Positions 37,361 through 49,859 of a stretch of 64,000 nt of DNA are shown here, piece by piece. Origin of the DNA: Vitellaria paradoxa (taxonomy: Eukaryota > Streptophyta > Magnoliopsida > Ericales > Sapotaceae); NCBI GenBank assembly GCA_019916065.1, contig CM034237.1, positions 37,802,485-37,866,484 of the forward strand. Reading direction: 5' to 3'. The notes beneath the pieces were generated by a model that worked only from the letters and a program-made list of their open reading frames with translations, did not search any database and was not told the DNA's origin. Both the position numbers and the translations under genes were made by a program. Each line of letters starts with the position of its first letter. Within the stretch, counting starts at the first letter, position 1.

Positions 37361-39180
37361 ACAAATCAACACATGCTTGCCACAAATAAGAATTAATTTG
37401 ACATTCCCAAATTGACCTTTATTACCACAAGCTAACACATGCTTGCCACAGATAAGAACTAATTCGACATTCAAGCTGCTTTGTAATTTCAAGCACCAAA
37501 ATTATTCAAAGCTATCGGTACATCCCCACATATTGACCCTTATTGTCACAAATCAACATATTTTTTTCCAGATAGACACCAGCTCACTACTAAAGCTAAT
37601 TTGAAATTCCAGACATCAAAATCATTCGAAATGAAATCACCTGCAACTACAGATTAGCCCCTGCTCTAGCTACTTGGTCATTCGAAACACTAACTTTGCT
37701 TTCTCCTACATTCATGCTAGCCCCTGAAACTACTAAACAAAAAAAAAAAACTGAATATTAGTGTTTATTAAATATTTTATCTTTATAACAACATGAAATG
37801 AAAGAAAATTTATTCAAAAATTTTAAAATTCAAAATCTATATAATAAAAAAGCTCTAATTTTGAATTTGGAATATTTTTAACTGTTGAATTTGTTTAATG
37901 ACCAAGATTACTTCTTTTTTCTTTTCATTTTGCTTGTTTTTCAGTCACTTCTCATAAAATACTCTTTCTCGCTCTTTTCATATATTTTTAAATACTTTAT
38001 TTATGTAAGTTTTTAAATTAATATTTTTAGTAATGTGATAATATTTTTAATAAATAATAAAATTTTACACTTTTAATAAACATTGTATGAATATCTATTA
38101 GACAAAGTTAACTAATTTTTTTATTTAAAAATAAAAATTTATATTTAGTCATTTTTAAATTCTTTTAAATAAACATTCAAATTAAAATTTTAATTTTAAT
38201 GTCCATAAATATTTAATTTTAATGTACATAAATTTTAAAAATACATATATATTTTACACTTTTTAATTTTAGTGATTTTAATTTTTCAGGTTATTTTTAT
38301 AAATTTTTATATAAATTTGTTTTACAAATCTATAGATGAACTTTTTGTAAATCAAATAATATTTCTACGCCTATAAGTATGAGCATTTTCTACTGTTCAA
38401 TATAATGACACACATAATCAGCTGAAAGGACATGTAATGATGAGGAAGGAAGTAAGAAAAAAAATTAAATCTTTATCTTAGTGTGTGTTTGGAGTGATAA
38501 AAAGTGAGAAAAATGAGATAAAGTGAGAAAAATTGTGAATGTATGTAGTGAAAGAAAAAAGTTGATGTGACAAAAAATTTATAAAGGTTTATAGAATTTT
38601 TTGAAATTTTTTGGAGCTCCAAACGATGCCTTAGTTAGATTTGGAAGAGTTGACATAACTCTTGGAAGTTAATTTCAAATACCAAATTGAAACCGTTAAT
38701 TTAAAATTCAATGATTGAGACTTATTCATATATTTTTAATTAAAAAATAATAGAATGATTATGAACCGTCCAATTTGAGCTTGATGTTATAGATGCGATG
38801 TCAGTCTCCCTCTTTCCATCTTAGTTACCCATTGCAAGAGAGACAGTAGAGATTTAAAATACAAATCTAATTATTGATATCTGTTGAAGTAAAAAATTAA
38901 ATTTTAAATCACTTTGTTCTAAAATCATTCCAGAACTTCGTAGCATTCTCCAAATAAGACGGAGGGACGTACCACTTCCGTTTGAAGCCACTGCTTGATA
39001 TGATTTAACGCTACGCAGTGGCCAATACGCTAATAAACTACATTCATAATGACAGATTATTCAACTGGGGAAGTAAAATGAAGAAACTCAATGGCTATAC
39101 TAACAAAGAAAAAAGAACTCAATATATATATAGCTAGTCAAATACATTTCACCATAAATATAGAATTAATTTATCACATG
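37361..39180. other. AT-rich intergenic DNA with one MITE candidate
   Basis: No gene. A 150-bp block at about 38487-38632 has opposed ends GTGTTTGGAGTG and GGAGCTCCAAACGATGC and is probably another MITE. The remainder is AT-rich without features. Confidence 0.45.
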
Positions 39181-39253
39181 GCCACGTTTGGTAAATTATT
39201 TAAAAATTCTAACTTTGAATTTACTCTATCAAAATTTACTAATACATAACTTC

Positions 39254-39385
39254 ATTGTCACGTGCAAGCTCACTAACTTTCATCAATTTTCTTTAATTAA
39301 CTTTCTCGAATTTATTATTATTGTCACGTGCAAGCTCACTAACTTTCATCAATTTTCTTTAATTAACTTCCTCAAATTTATTATT
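39254..39385. repeat. Two-copy 66-bp tandem duplication
   Basis: Units 39254-39319 and 39320-39385 begin ATTGTCACGTGCAAGCTC and are nearly identical. They are enclosed by inverted ACGTTTGGTAAA (39183) and TTTACCAAAC (39414), so probably lie inside a small MITE. Confidence 0.8.
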
Positions 39386-39926
39386 AATTTTTTTGGCTAA
39401 TTTTTACAAGTACTTTACCAAACATATAATATAAACGCGTGCCAATATTCGAAACAAAATTATAAAAAGTTGACAAAATTTCGCGTGACCAACGGGACTA
39501 TAACATAACTGAGTTAAAATTAAGATTTGATATACTCCAGCACCTGTAGTGGTGTCAAAATGGTAAAAACAAGCGTTGTGCCTCCACTTGGAGGAGGGGA
39601 AAAAAATCAGAAGTTAGTATTTTAGGTATTTCATAAAACACCAAAGGTTGTCATTTTCCTTGGTTGACAAGTTGTCAAATCAACATAACTTAAAAGTTAC
39701 TAAAATTTTTTACAAAACACCTGAAGTTATAAAAAATTACTTGAAATTTTTATTTGTTTTTCATCAAACACCTAAAAGTTATAAAATTTACTAAAAGTTT
39801 TTATTTGTTTTACCAAATACATAAAAAGTTTCACCTATTAACTTTTACTAAAAAATTATTAAAAAGTTACAAAAACTTTAACTTCCAAACGCAATCTATA
39901 GGTACGAAATAGGACTGTTAAGCCCT

Positions 39927-41195
39927 CACTTGGTAACGTTTTTATTTTCTTTTATTCTGTTTATGTTTTCAAAATTTTGTAAACTGTCAATAAAAATATA
40001 TTTATTAAATTTGTTTATTTTTTTATTTCTAAAAAAATGAAACTTAAACAGAAAAATATAAACAAAAAAAGTATTTCATTCCATTTTCTTTTCTATTACA
40101 AACATTTCGTTAATTTTAATATTTTGTACATTTTGTTGCATTGTATTAAAATGAATTATTTTATTCAAATAATTTATTAAGGTAAAACTATTTTTAATAA
40201 ATAATATAATTAAATTAAATTAATTATCTACATTGATATGTAATATATTTTATCAATTTATTTTAATAAATAATTAAATTAAATCAATTACATTAAATTA
40301 AATTATGTTAATAAATAATAACATTAAATTAATTAATTTGATTTAATAAATTTAATTGATACAAAATATATTTTATTAAATTATTTTGAATAAATAATAA
40401 AATTACATTAATTAGTTTAGTTTAATTCTATAATTAATTTAATTTAATTAATATGGAACACTTTATTAAATTATTTTTAATAAATAATAAGATGAAATTA
40501 TTCAATTTACCTTAAATTTAATAATTAATTTCATTTCATTAATTTCATTAATATATTTTATTAAATTATTTTTAATAAATATCATAACTAAATTAATTAT
40601 CTTAATTTAAAAATTATTTGAATTTAATTAAGTTATTTAATATAGAATATATTTTATTATATTATCTTTAATAAATAATAAAAGCAATTTAATTAATTTA
40701 AAATTAATTTAATTTATTTAATATGAAATATATTTTATTAAATTAGTTAAATTATTATGAAATATAGTTTATTCAATTTTTAATAAATAATATAATTAAA
40801 TCATAATTAATATATTTTATATTTATTGAATTAAATGAAGTAATAATTATATTTTTATTCAATTACTTTTAATCAATAATATCATTAAATTATAGTTTAA
40901 TATATTTTATATTTATTAAATTAAATGATTATTAATAAATATTTAAATTAATTAATTTATTGTAACTAATCTAATTAATTAAATTAAATTAATATGAAAT
41001 CTATTTAATAAATTCAATTAATTTTTTTGAAAATAATGAAATTAAATATTTTTTGAAATTAAAAAATTAATAATTGTAAATAAAATTGTATTTTCAAATG
41101 TAATTTTAGTGTTCATTTCAGAAAAAATAACAAAAATAAAAAAAATATAAATTGATAAATAAAACAAAAAAAGAGCAACGTTACCAAATAAGTCC
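39927..41195. mobile_element. TIR-bounded AT-rich element with internal tandem array
   Basis: The left end CACTTGGTAACGTT and the inverted right end (read ACTTATTTGGTAACGTT) bound about 1.27 kb that is over 80% A+T by eye. No coding. The centre (about 40130-40950) is a set of imperfect repeats of roughly 90 bp built on ATATTTTATTAAATTATTTT and AATAAATAATA. Most likely an expanded MITE. Confidence 0.55.
40130..40950. repeat. Imperfect AT-rich tandem array, about 90-bp unit
   Basis: The motif TTTATTAAATTATTTT recurs near 40371, 40462, 40556 and 40651, with weaker copies on both sides; spacing 83-95 bp. Probably slippage-grown inside the element at 39927-41195. Confidence 0.6.
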
Positions 41196-41760
41196 TAAAT
41201 ATCATACTCTGTGTTCCCAATGATTCAATCCTTCAAATAATAAAGTGAATTAGTTTTAAAAAAAGTGATTAAAAAAAAAGAAAATAACAATAAACTATAT
41301 ATTTGTTTGGAGTTTTTAAAATTTTTTTAATAAAATTTTTAAAAATTTGAAAGTTACCAATTTCTTTCTACTCAAATTTTATCACTTGTCATTTTTTACT
41401 CTAAATTTTGAACTTTTTTGAATTTTTTCGAAACTTTAAAAGTGACCTATTTTATTGATTTATTATTTTTTTTTTCAAATCCTTCTTTAATTGAAAAAAA
41501 AAAAAGTAAACGTGGGGAGATGAGGATCACCTAATAAAAAGGCCGACCTTTTGACTTATGGGTCTTCAACTTGGACGGCGTGATAAGGCGGTGGTCGTTA
41601 TCATGGACACTGCGTGATTACTAGTGACTGTACACGTGTGATTGGGTCCCTAGCCTTTTACCTATTCCCACAAAAGGTAAACCAATTAATTTCCACTGCG
41701 TATTAATTAGAAGATCCATTCGCAACAAATACACGTACCATCCAACCCTAACGCTCATTA

Positions 41761-42096
41761 AAAAAAAAAAAAAAAAAAGATTTAACCTCGAGAGATTCAC
41801 TCCTTAGGCCAAACCCCTAGAAAGTGAATCTCTTTTGGTTTGTGCCACACATACTGGCCCCTCAACATGTATAGCGGTAAATCGCGAACTCGCGTAGCGG
41901 CGGGGAGTCGGACCCACACCCAAGAACTGGATACGATTCGTCCAGCCAAGGAGACCCGTCCTACCAACCTTTACTACGTTTTGCGCCCGGGAGGCGGGCC
42001 CCAAGTTTTGCTAGAGAGGAGACTTGAACTTGAGACCTTGGGGTGGTAAGCCCCTAAGTCCCAGTTCAAGACCATCCCATTTAACCCCTTGGGGTT
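41761..42096 (-). mobile_element. tRNA-derived SINE with 3' poly(T) tail
   Basis: 336 bp, GC-rich in AT-rich surroundings, flanked by a 17-bp duplication AACCCTAACGCTCATTA / AACCCTAACGCCCATTA (41744-41760 and 42097-42113, one mismatch). On the minus strand it has a B-box-like AAGTTCAAGTCTCC (42018-42031), a weak A-box region (42072-42084) and ends in about 18 T's, as Au-type plant SINEs do. Near its 3' end is a hairpin of GAGATTCACT (41792-41801) and AGTGAATCTC (41823-41832). The ORFs on both strands here are incidental. Confidence 0.82.
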
Positions 42097-42113
42097 AACC
42101 CTAACGCCCATTA

Positions 42114-45030
42114 GCTTGTTCCTTTTGTCAAAAGGAAAGTTGGATTTTTGGCCAACGCTCTGGCGTGTAATTAGCCTTACATATGTTTTATATGTATACA
42201 TATATATATATATGTAATTTTTCTTTTAATTTGATAATATTTTACCATCACATGAATTATGGATTCACTTTTCTTTTTTAATCACCCTTATCAAATCGTA
42301 TGAATAATATTATTACAAAATACTTTTAGTATCAGTATTTTTACAATAACTTCAGCAACTGCAACTTTACATTATTAAAAATATTTTTAATGAAAAAAAT
42401 TTACACTATCATCGCAGAAACCATCATTTATTGTACTTAGCATGAAAATTAAAACGAAGGCCTTCCAATCTCCAAGTCACTTTTATATTAATTTTATACG
42501 TTTTAGGCCACAGGGTCATAAAAATTGTGTGGCCAAAAAATATTTCATCTGACCACAATCGTATATCTTCTGCTGTCTGTAGTCTTCTTTAGCAGTATAA
42601 TCTTGGGCCGGTTTGGCATATTAAAATTCTCCATAAAATTCTATAAATTTTTAATAACCACCCTACCTCTAATTTTTTCACCATCACTAATTTAAACAAA
42701 TTTCAATATTTCGCTAAAAAAATAAAAAAATCTGAAAGTAAGTTAACCGAATGTGTAAATTTTTTATACAATCATATTCTTCGTGTCGAAAATTTTCAAA
42801 CGAGTACCATTGTCGTTATTTTTTGTGACTTTTTTGAATTCATGGGAACGGATTTGGAAAATCATTCCCACAATTTGTAACTTTTCAGAAAAAAATGGCG
42901 CCAAAATTAATCCCAAACTACATTTTATCTCAATTTATCTTGTTTTTTCTTACTCTAAAGGGGGCCAATATTGCACCCTTTAACCAAAGATGGTATATTC
43001 TAGTTAGATTGGAACTAAATAGTCGGACAGTTACACCACATAATTATTTCACTTATTACACTCAAGTTCATTAGGAGACAGGATATGCAAAATATATATA
43101 ACAAAATCACTTCCTCACAGGTCCCCAAACTTACATCATCTACCATTCAATGCCATTACTGTGTAGTTAAATTAACATAAATTATGTCGGATTCTCACTC
43201 TATAAATGACAGAAACATAGTCAAGGTATGGTTCATTCTCCTCTCCCTCTTCTCTCTCTATATCACTCTCTTTCTCTTTCTTTATTCACATAAGATTATT
43301 ATATATCTATATATGCAACTAACTTAAGCATCAGAAAATTCTCCCCGACCGTTTTATTTCATTGTTTTCTTATCCGTAAGTTTGCACCGGAAGGAAGTCT
43401 ACAAGAATAGAAAAAAAGGGAGTGTACGGAGAAAGAAGGTCAAAATTTTCCTGCACAAAAATGGTATAACTTTTCCTTACCCAACGCATTGACACGAGAA
43501 CAACTCTCCAATAATGCTTGGCTATTTTTTATCAATGGCAGCAAATAGTATTTCCCCACTGAAACTCAAATTTATAATATAAAAAACTTCACATCAAGAA
43601 TGTTAGGTTTATGTATGTTCGTGATTGATAGTCTGGTAGATAAATAATGAATTTACTTTTATATTATTAAATATTGACCAAGTTAACATAGTGTATAGAA
43701 TCAAAGGTTAATTTTAAAGGCCGAAGAAAACAAAATGAAACAACACAGTTTTGAAAGTTAAAAAAAATAAATAAGTAAAAAATAGCAGTCAAAAATTATG
43801 TTCCTCCAAAGAATTGTTTGATCCTCCTAAGGAACGACTGCGAACAATACAAGATGCAAGCTAGACATTATAGGAAATTATTGTGAGTGTCGCCAGGTAA
43901 TTTCAGGATGACACAAGAAGTCGTGATAAGCTTGTAGGATTCTCGCTTTAGCAAGCATCGAAATTTTCAAATTATTTGAGATGGCTCAAAACCTTATTCA
44001 GGGCGAAATCAATCTAAGAATCATTCAAATGTGCAAAACAATTAACTGTGGAAAGTTTTCTTGATGTCTAAGAACATTGAAAAATTATCCCTTTTCATCA
44101 ACCACGATAAATTTCATCTATTAAACTTATGTGAGAAGTTTTTGAAAGCGATTCAAAACTTGCCGTTTCTTTTATTGTGTGTCACTGAAAGTGCTAATTT
44201 TTCCAAAGTATTATGAAGATTGGGGAAGCTTTATCTTGTTTCGATAAAGTGGGTTCTTCTAGTTATCGGTAGGTCAAAGGGTTCAGTAATAAATTGGAGA
44301 CGGGTTCAGTAATAAATTGGAGACGTTGATTGGATTATTAAGTAAAACTTTATAACCAAAGCATGTGTTGTCCGTGGTTAAAGATTTTTGTTATCCAGAA
44401 TTTTTTCTTAAAAGAATTTTACACCTAAATTTTTATGTTCAATCTCTTTTATTTTAATTTAATTTTTACACATTTAAGATAAATTATTTGTTTGTTGATC
44501 GGTGATCGATATTAACACTTCAAAAATTTCAAACAGAAATTCAAAGCTTTTGCACGAGATTGATGTAAATTGTCCCGGTGTGAGGATGAAAGATTCAAGA
44601 CTCATTAATGGGCATGGACACCACTTGGCATATCGACAGACACTGCTGTCATCTCTACAAGTTGCGAAATTCAAATATGGCCTGGCATTGCCTCCCCCCC
44701 CCCCCCCGGCATGATTGATAACCAAAAGATACTCTTCTAGTCTTTGGACTCTTTACCATTCAACCTCCACCTAGTGAAGTTTTCTACTTCCATCGAGTCA
44801 TTTCAATTCGCCAGTGCCACAAACAAACGTATGTTCAATAATTCTAAACTGTCCAAGGGACTAAAGTCAGCGTGTTAATGCAACCAATAATTGTAGTTTG
44901 GCAATGCCTATATCTCTAAGCGAAAACTTTTACCGAACTATAGCATGCTGAACGGAGCGATACGAAGTCAAGGGTGGAGGTTGGTGCAGTGCAGAGTGCT
45001 GTACGCGGCATATTGTTCGGATTGTATTGG
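42114..45030. other. Intergenic DNA, no gene supported
   Basis: AT-rich with (TA)n at 42196-42214, CT-rich 43231-43280, a 23-bp perfect tandem pair at 44279-44324 (GGGTTCAGTAATAAATTGGAG...) and poly-C at 44695-44708. ORFs are under 90 codons without domains. Confidence 0.55.
44279..44324. repeat. Perfect 23-bp tandem duplication
   Basis: Two identical units, 44279-44301 and 44302-44324. Confidence 0.9.
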
Positions 45031-45587
45031 AGACTGAGCACTAATCCTTTGTTTGGAAGAAAAGTGAATGAAAAGAACAGGAGCGGATGAGAAACGATGA
45101 AAAAATTTGTCTTGTTTGAGAGGCGATAAATAGGAGGAGAAGGAATTACGTCCATCAATCAAGTAATCTTTTCACCCGTAATTTAAGGTGTAATGAATAA
45201 GGGACGATGCCAGAATTCGTACTTGTGTAGGCACTAATTATATTGGGTGAATTAGTACAATTATATTAATGTGTATTAACTTAAAATTTATTTTTTTTCT
45301 TTATGTGAGCACAATTGATATTTGAGTAATTTTTTTATTTTTTTTTAGTGGACACAGTATTGGGTTTATTTTTATTTTCTTTTCTTTTCTTGTGTGAGTA
45401 CAACTAATATTGGATTAAAATGTTTTTTCTTTTCTCGTGTAAGCACAAATAAACATTAAAGATAATATCAAAAGAAAAAAAGAAAAAAAAATTATAGTAA
45501 TAAATTTTTTTCCAGGACGGGCACTTGCCCCTGCTATTGAAGTGGCTCCTAAGTATAAAAAAAAATGTTTTGAGTTGCATTATCTCG

Positions 45588-45744
45588 GGTGGTGTTTGAT
45601 TAATCAAAATCAACTAAAATTCACTAACTTTTACTAATTATTTATATTTTTTTCTAATTAAATTTTACTGCATACCACTTTTACATCAAATTTTTATACT
45701 TTTATTATACTTTTTGACCAAACTTTTGCCAACCAAACACCCCC
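45588..45744. mobile_element. MITE, second copy of the family at 2342-2488
   Basis: 157 bp with ends GGTGGTGTTTGATTAA and CCAACCAAACACCCC; aligns end to end with 2342-2488. It may sit inside a larger region whose outer ends CCTTTGTTTGGAAG (45047) and TTATCCAAACAAAAA (45867) are also opposed. Confidence 0.62.
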
Positions 45745-47640
45745 TCGATCCGATCCTTAATATTTTTTTCTTATTTCTATAAATATCCATCATAAATATA
45801 TTTCAAAATGTAAATCGGTGTTTTTAATCATATTTTTTTACATCATTCTCAATTCTCCTTCCCACCTTATCCAAACAAAAATATTAATTAACATTTCTTC
45901 TCGCACTTAGTTTAGTCCCTTTCCCTTCCTATTCTCCCCAGTAAGGATTAAATCAATCAAATGTCTGGAACTCAACACAACAGCCTATTGTGCCCTGCAG
46001 GCCTCTTGTCCAAAAAGTCAATGGGCTTGTTGTGCCTTCGAAAACTTGGAACAACTTATTTATTCCATTCAATCCCCACCCCCAACATATACAAGATTCC
46101 AATCATACACACTTTCCTTATTTGGTTTCGAATGTGGCATTAATGCTGGAGGATGATCAGATATTCCATTCAAGAAATCTCTCTTGCAGAAAACAAGTCC
46201 TCCCAAGCTGCATAATATTTTTCAAATGACAACATCTCCATGGACATGCTTATTTTAATTTGGCCCGTTCAAAACTAAAATGGGAACAAGCATTTCTTTT
46301 CTAGAGAATGGACAAGTTAGGCGGGTAAGCACTGAGACAATCAAGATTAATATTTGTTTGGTTAAATATGGGATTCAACAAGAAATTCTTATAAGATGTT
46401 ATTTACATTGTTATTAGTATTCTATGGAAATGTTATCCTAATGACAAATTTCAGTTAAGTGTTTCCCCCTTGTCCCCCAAAATATTAAATTTCACCAGTT
46501 TGGGCTCCATTAAAAATTTCTCACTTTGTCGGACTTAGGATGTTATCTCTTATTCAACCTCATTTTTCGTGAAATAAATATGTCTAATACAATGAAATAA
46601 AGGAAATTAATGAAATGATACAATGTCATGCTATGTATGATTAATTCAAATTAAAAAGAAAAAAGTGAAGTGAAGTGACTTCCCCACTCAAAAGAGCATA
46701 AAAAATAAACTACTGAGAACCAACAAGAAAATTGACATCTAGCCATATCCTGATTGAAGATTCAAAATAAGCTGGAAAGCACTACAAGCAAAGGAAGTTA
46801 GAGTCCTCAAGTATATTGAGTTTGGGTACAAGTTGATTGAACCCCACTTTTGACATATTTGCAGGGTGGCATCTTCTTTAATTACAAAAGGAAGAGATCC
46901 AATGTAACACAGAAACTTGCCCATATAGGACATCGGATTCCATCATTTGTAGAAGGAGAGAATTATCCTCCCTGTAGAACTCGCGTGATTGATTAAACTG
47001 AGGAACCTAGTGCATTGCATGTTTATTTATTTATTTATTTGTTTACACTTTTAGTTAGTGAAATATCGGATACCATGGTTTTGAATTAGACGGGAGGTTC
47101 GTGAATGAGCATGCTTGGCACTCTTTAATTTGCTCGCTAAAAGAGATTAACTATTACAATTGCAGGGTTCAAGTGGCGTGAAAAAATAATTAACACAAGT
47201 ATCTGACTAAGTATATTTCTTAAAAAACAAACAAGCAAAGCAAACAAATTTTTAGCTACTGCCTATAGCCGAGATATTAGTGTCGACTGTCAAGTAATTG
47301 CCAATACATTTTGATGTCTACCAATCATAAAAAAATTGAGGATGGTGATTCTTGCTGGCGCAAGAGTTTTTTTTAGCGTTAATTACTCAAAGCGGTGCTG
47401 TTGGCATCGCTTCAAGGCAAACGCCGGTAATTTAAAAATTTTCAAAAATAATTTTTTGTTAAATTTTTTTCTATGCATTAATATGCACATGTTAGAAAGG
47501 TCTTGATCCGAAGCACATCTACGAAATATGAGACTATAATAACAAACATAATAACCCAACTTAACATCATTCGAGCTTGTTTGATTGTTATGGGTGACTA
47601 ATGCAAAACTCAGAATACATAATGTTTCTTAAACCTACAA
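45745..47640. other. Intergenic DNA, no gene supported
   Basis: Mixed composition with short ORFs under 80 codons, (TTTA)n near 47023-47040; no repeats with clear ends. Confidence 0.5.
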
Positions 47641-49085
47641 TTTGACATAACAGGCTTGTTTGACACTCCAATTCCTAAGTCATTTATTTCTACAGGTCAT
47701 TAATGACTACATTAACTTACCTGTTAAGATTCACAACTAATGGAGGATTTTTTTTTAATTTAATTAATCGATGGGAAACTTAGTTATTTGTAAGTTTAAA
47801 ATTACAATTAAGAAAAATAGTAAGTAGAATATCAGAATTCTAAATATTATCTTTTTTTTTTTTTTTACAAAACACTAGTGTCCAGTAAAAAATCATTTGT
47901 TTAACGGTCATATAAGTAAGGATGGAACTACTCTATGGCTAAAAAGGGCCATGCCCACCCTAAATCGCCGGTGGTTTATTTCTACAACTCATGCAACCTA
48001 GGTGATGCTACATGTCAAGGTTCTTTATTTACCATCCAATATTATTTGCTTGATTAATTTAAACAGTGGATGGCAAAACTTCAAAGTTGTAAATTTAAAT
48101 TTAAAATAAAGGAAATTTGTAAGTGGTACGGCAATACTCCAATTCTTACATTGTTCATTCTTATAAATCACTGATGTTTGTGCAAGTTTCATGATAATCT
48201 GAGAGTTCGATTTGGTCGATTGATAATAAAAAATTTATAATTTAAAATTAAGAAATGTCATTCATGGAACAATGGGACTCCAAATCATGTACCATTGGTT
48301 TCTATAATTCCCTAGTGCCTCTTAGAAACTATTTCTGAAATTTTGTAGCCATCTGAGACCCTTTGCTTGATTTGATTGATTGGCGGAAGACTTAGAAGTT
48401 TAAACTTCTAAGTATAGAAGTACAAAATTGGAAACTTGAAAAATTAAACTTTCATGGTAATCCAACACAATTTGCTTAATTTTAGCAATAGGCGGGAAAC
48501 TAGAAAAATTGTTGGTTTAAGATTAAAACTTGAAGGAGCAAAATGCTATAACTGGGACTACGATTCCCATGTTATTCATTTTTATAACTCACTAGTGTCC
48601 ACATAAAATTACATGTCAATCTTCACACCATGTTAGACTATTTGCTCAATTTGAGCAGCTAATAGGAAACTTGAAAATTGCAAATTTAGACTATAATCAA
48701 GAAAAATTATAAATAAATGACATGCCAAGACTCTAATTCACGGACCATTTATTTCCAAAAGTCACTAGTGCCTTAGCGAAGTTGTGTTTAAGTTTCACAG
48801 CCATCCGAGACCGTTTGCTCAATTTGAACTACTCTTAATTTAAAAATCTTAAGTTTAAATTCAAAACTAGATGACATAATGGGTACACTAGGAATCTAAT
48901 TTGTACATTGTTCATCAATACAATATTAGTGCCAAGGTGAAGTATATGTCATGTTTCACTGTAATATGAGACTATTTGGTAGATTTAAGCAATTGATGAA
49001 AAAATTAAAAATTGTAAGTTTAAACTTTAGACTATAAATTCTATAAAAAGAATAATGGGACTTCGATTCATGTTAGGTTTACATT
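47640..49085. repeat. Ancient degenerate tandem array, unit about 170-185 bp
   Basis: A conserved order of phrases recurs several times: GGGACTCCAATTCATG, ATTTCTATAACTCACTAGTGCC, CATGTCAAGTTTCAC, GAGACCGTTTGCTCAATTTG, GGGAAACTTGAAAATTG. The CACTAGTG-type word occurs near 47870, 48168, 48309, 48585, 48760 and 48928, mostly 140-185 bp apart with one wider gap. Heavily diverged; it may be a non-coding part of the minus-strand gypsy element to its right. Confidence 0.55.
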
Positions 49086-49089
49086 TTTA

Positions 49090-49854
49090 ATTGGAAACTT
49101 AATGAAACAGAGTTGAGTCAGAATTAGAATTTTCAAATGTAGGATCAATAGATCCAATCACAATAGTAGTTTGGTTGATGGCTACTGCCTCCTTCTCTTT
49201 CTCTAGAAGGATCTTCTCTTGGATTACCAATTGCATAATCTTTTCCTTGAGTATGAAATATCCCAGAGTTGGGTGGCTAAATAGCTGATGATGCTTGCAA
49301 TAGTTCAAATCATTAACACTATCATATTCCTCAAGTTGCTTCATCTCTGCAAAGCTTAATGATCTTTAACTTTAGTAGTTCTTCAAGCATTTGAGGGACT
49401 TCAAGGTTAGGAAATAGGTACTGTCTTTGCTCACATTTCTTCCAAGTAAGTCTTTTTCATCTTGTTCTTTGGTTAGATTCGACCTCTTCTATTTTCTTCT
49501 TCTTAGGTTCGCTACCCTCGAGTACCACTCGCTGCAATGTTGAGTTTCATATCATAAGCACAGGTAGCTAATTCTAAAAAAGTTTTAGGTTTAATCCCTT
49601 GAAGAATGTAGTAGAGTCCCCAGTGCATACCTTGAATACACATTTCAATAGTAGATGATTCAAATAGCTACTCTTATAGTTAAGCTTAGATTTCTCTATT
49701 TGTTGATGAAGTCAATGACAAAATCTTCTTTCCACTAGCTAGAGTTGGTGAGCTTGATTATACTTATGGTACAGTGAGTACTATAGACTCGATTGAGAAA
49801 TTCTTATTCTAATTTATCCTAGTTGTCAACTGTGTCAGGCTTAAGATCACAATA
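49090..49854 (-). pseudogene. Gypsy gag relic, C-terminal part
   Basis: The 81-codon open segment 49099-49344 reads YCKHHQLFSHPTLGYFILKE then IMQLVIQEKILLEKEKE, the CKYHR..SHP..CF.LKD signature of plant gypsy gag. The adjoining DNA to 49854 translates, with stops, as [19 protein letters not shown] and EW-type fragments of the capsid region. Decayed. Confidence 0.7.
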
Positions 49855-49859
49855 CTAGG

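Noticed and set aside
41804..42201. Three overlapping ORFs of 66-75 codons around 41.8-42.2 kb
   Set aside because: They are chance frames through the GC-rich SINE at 41761-42096.
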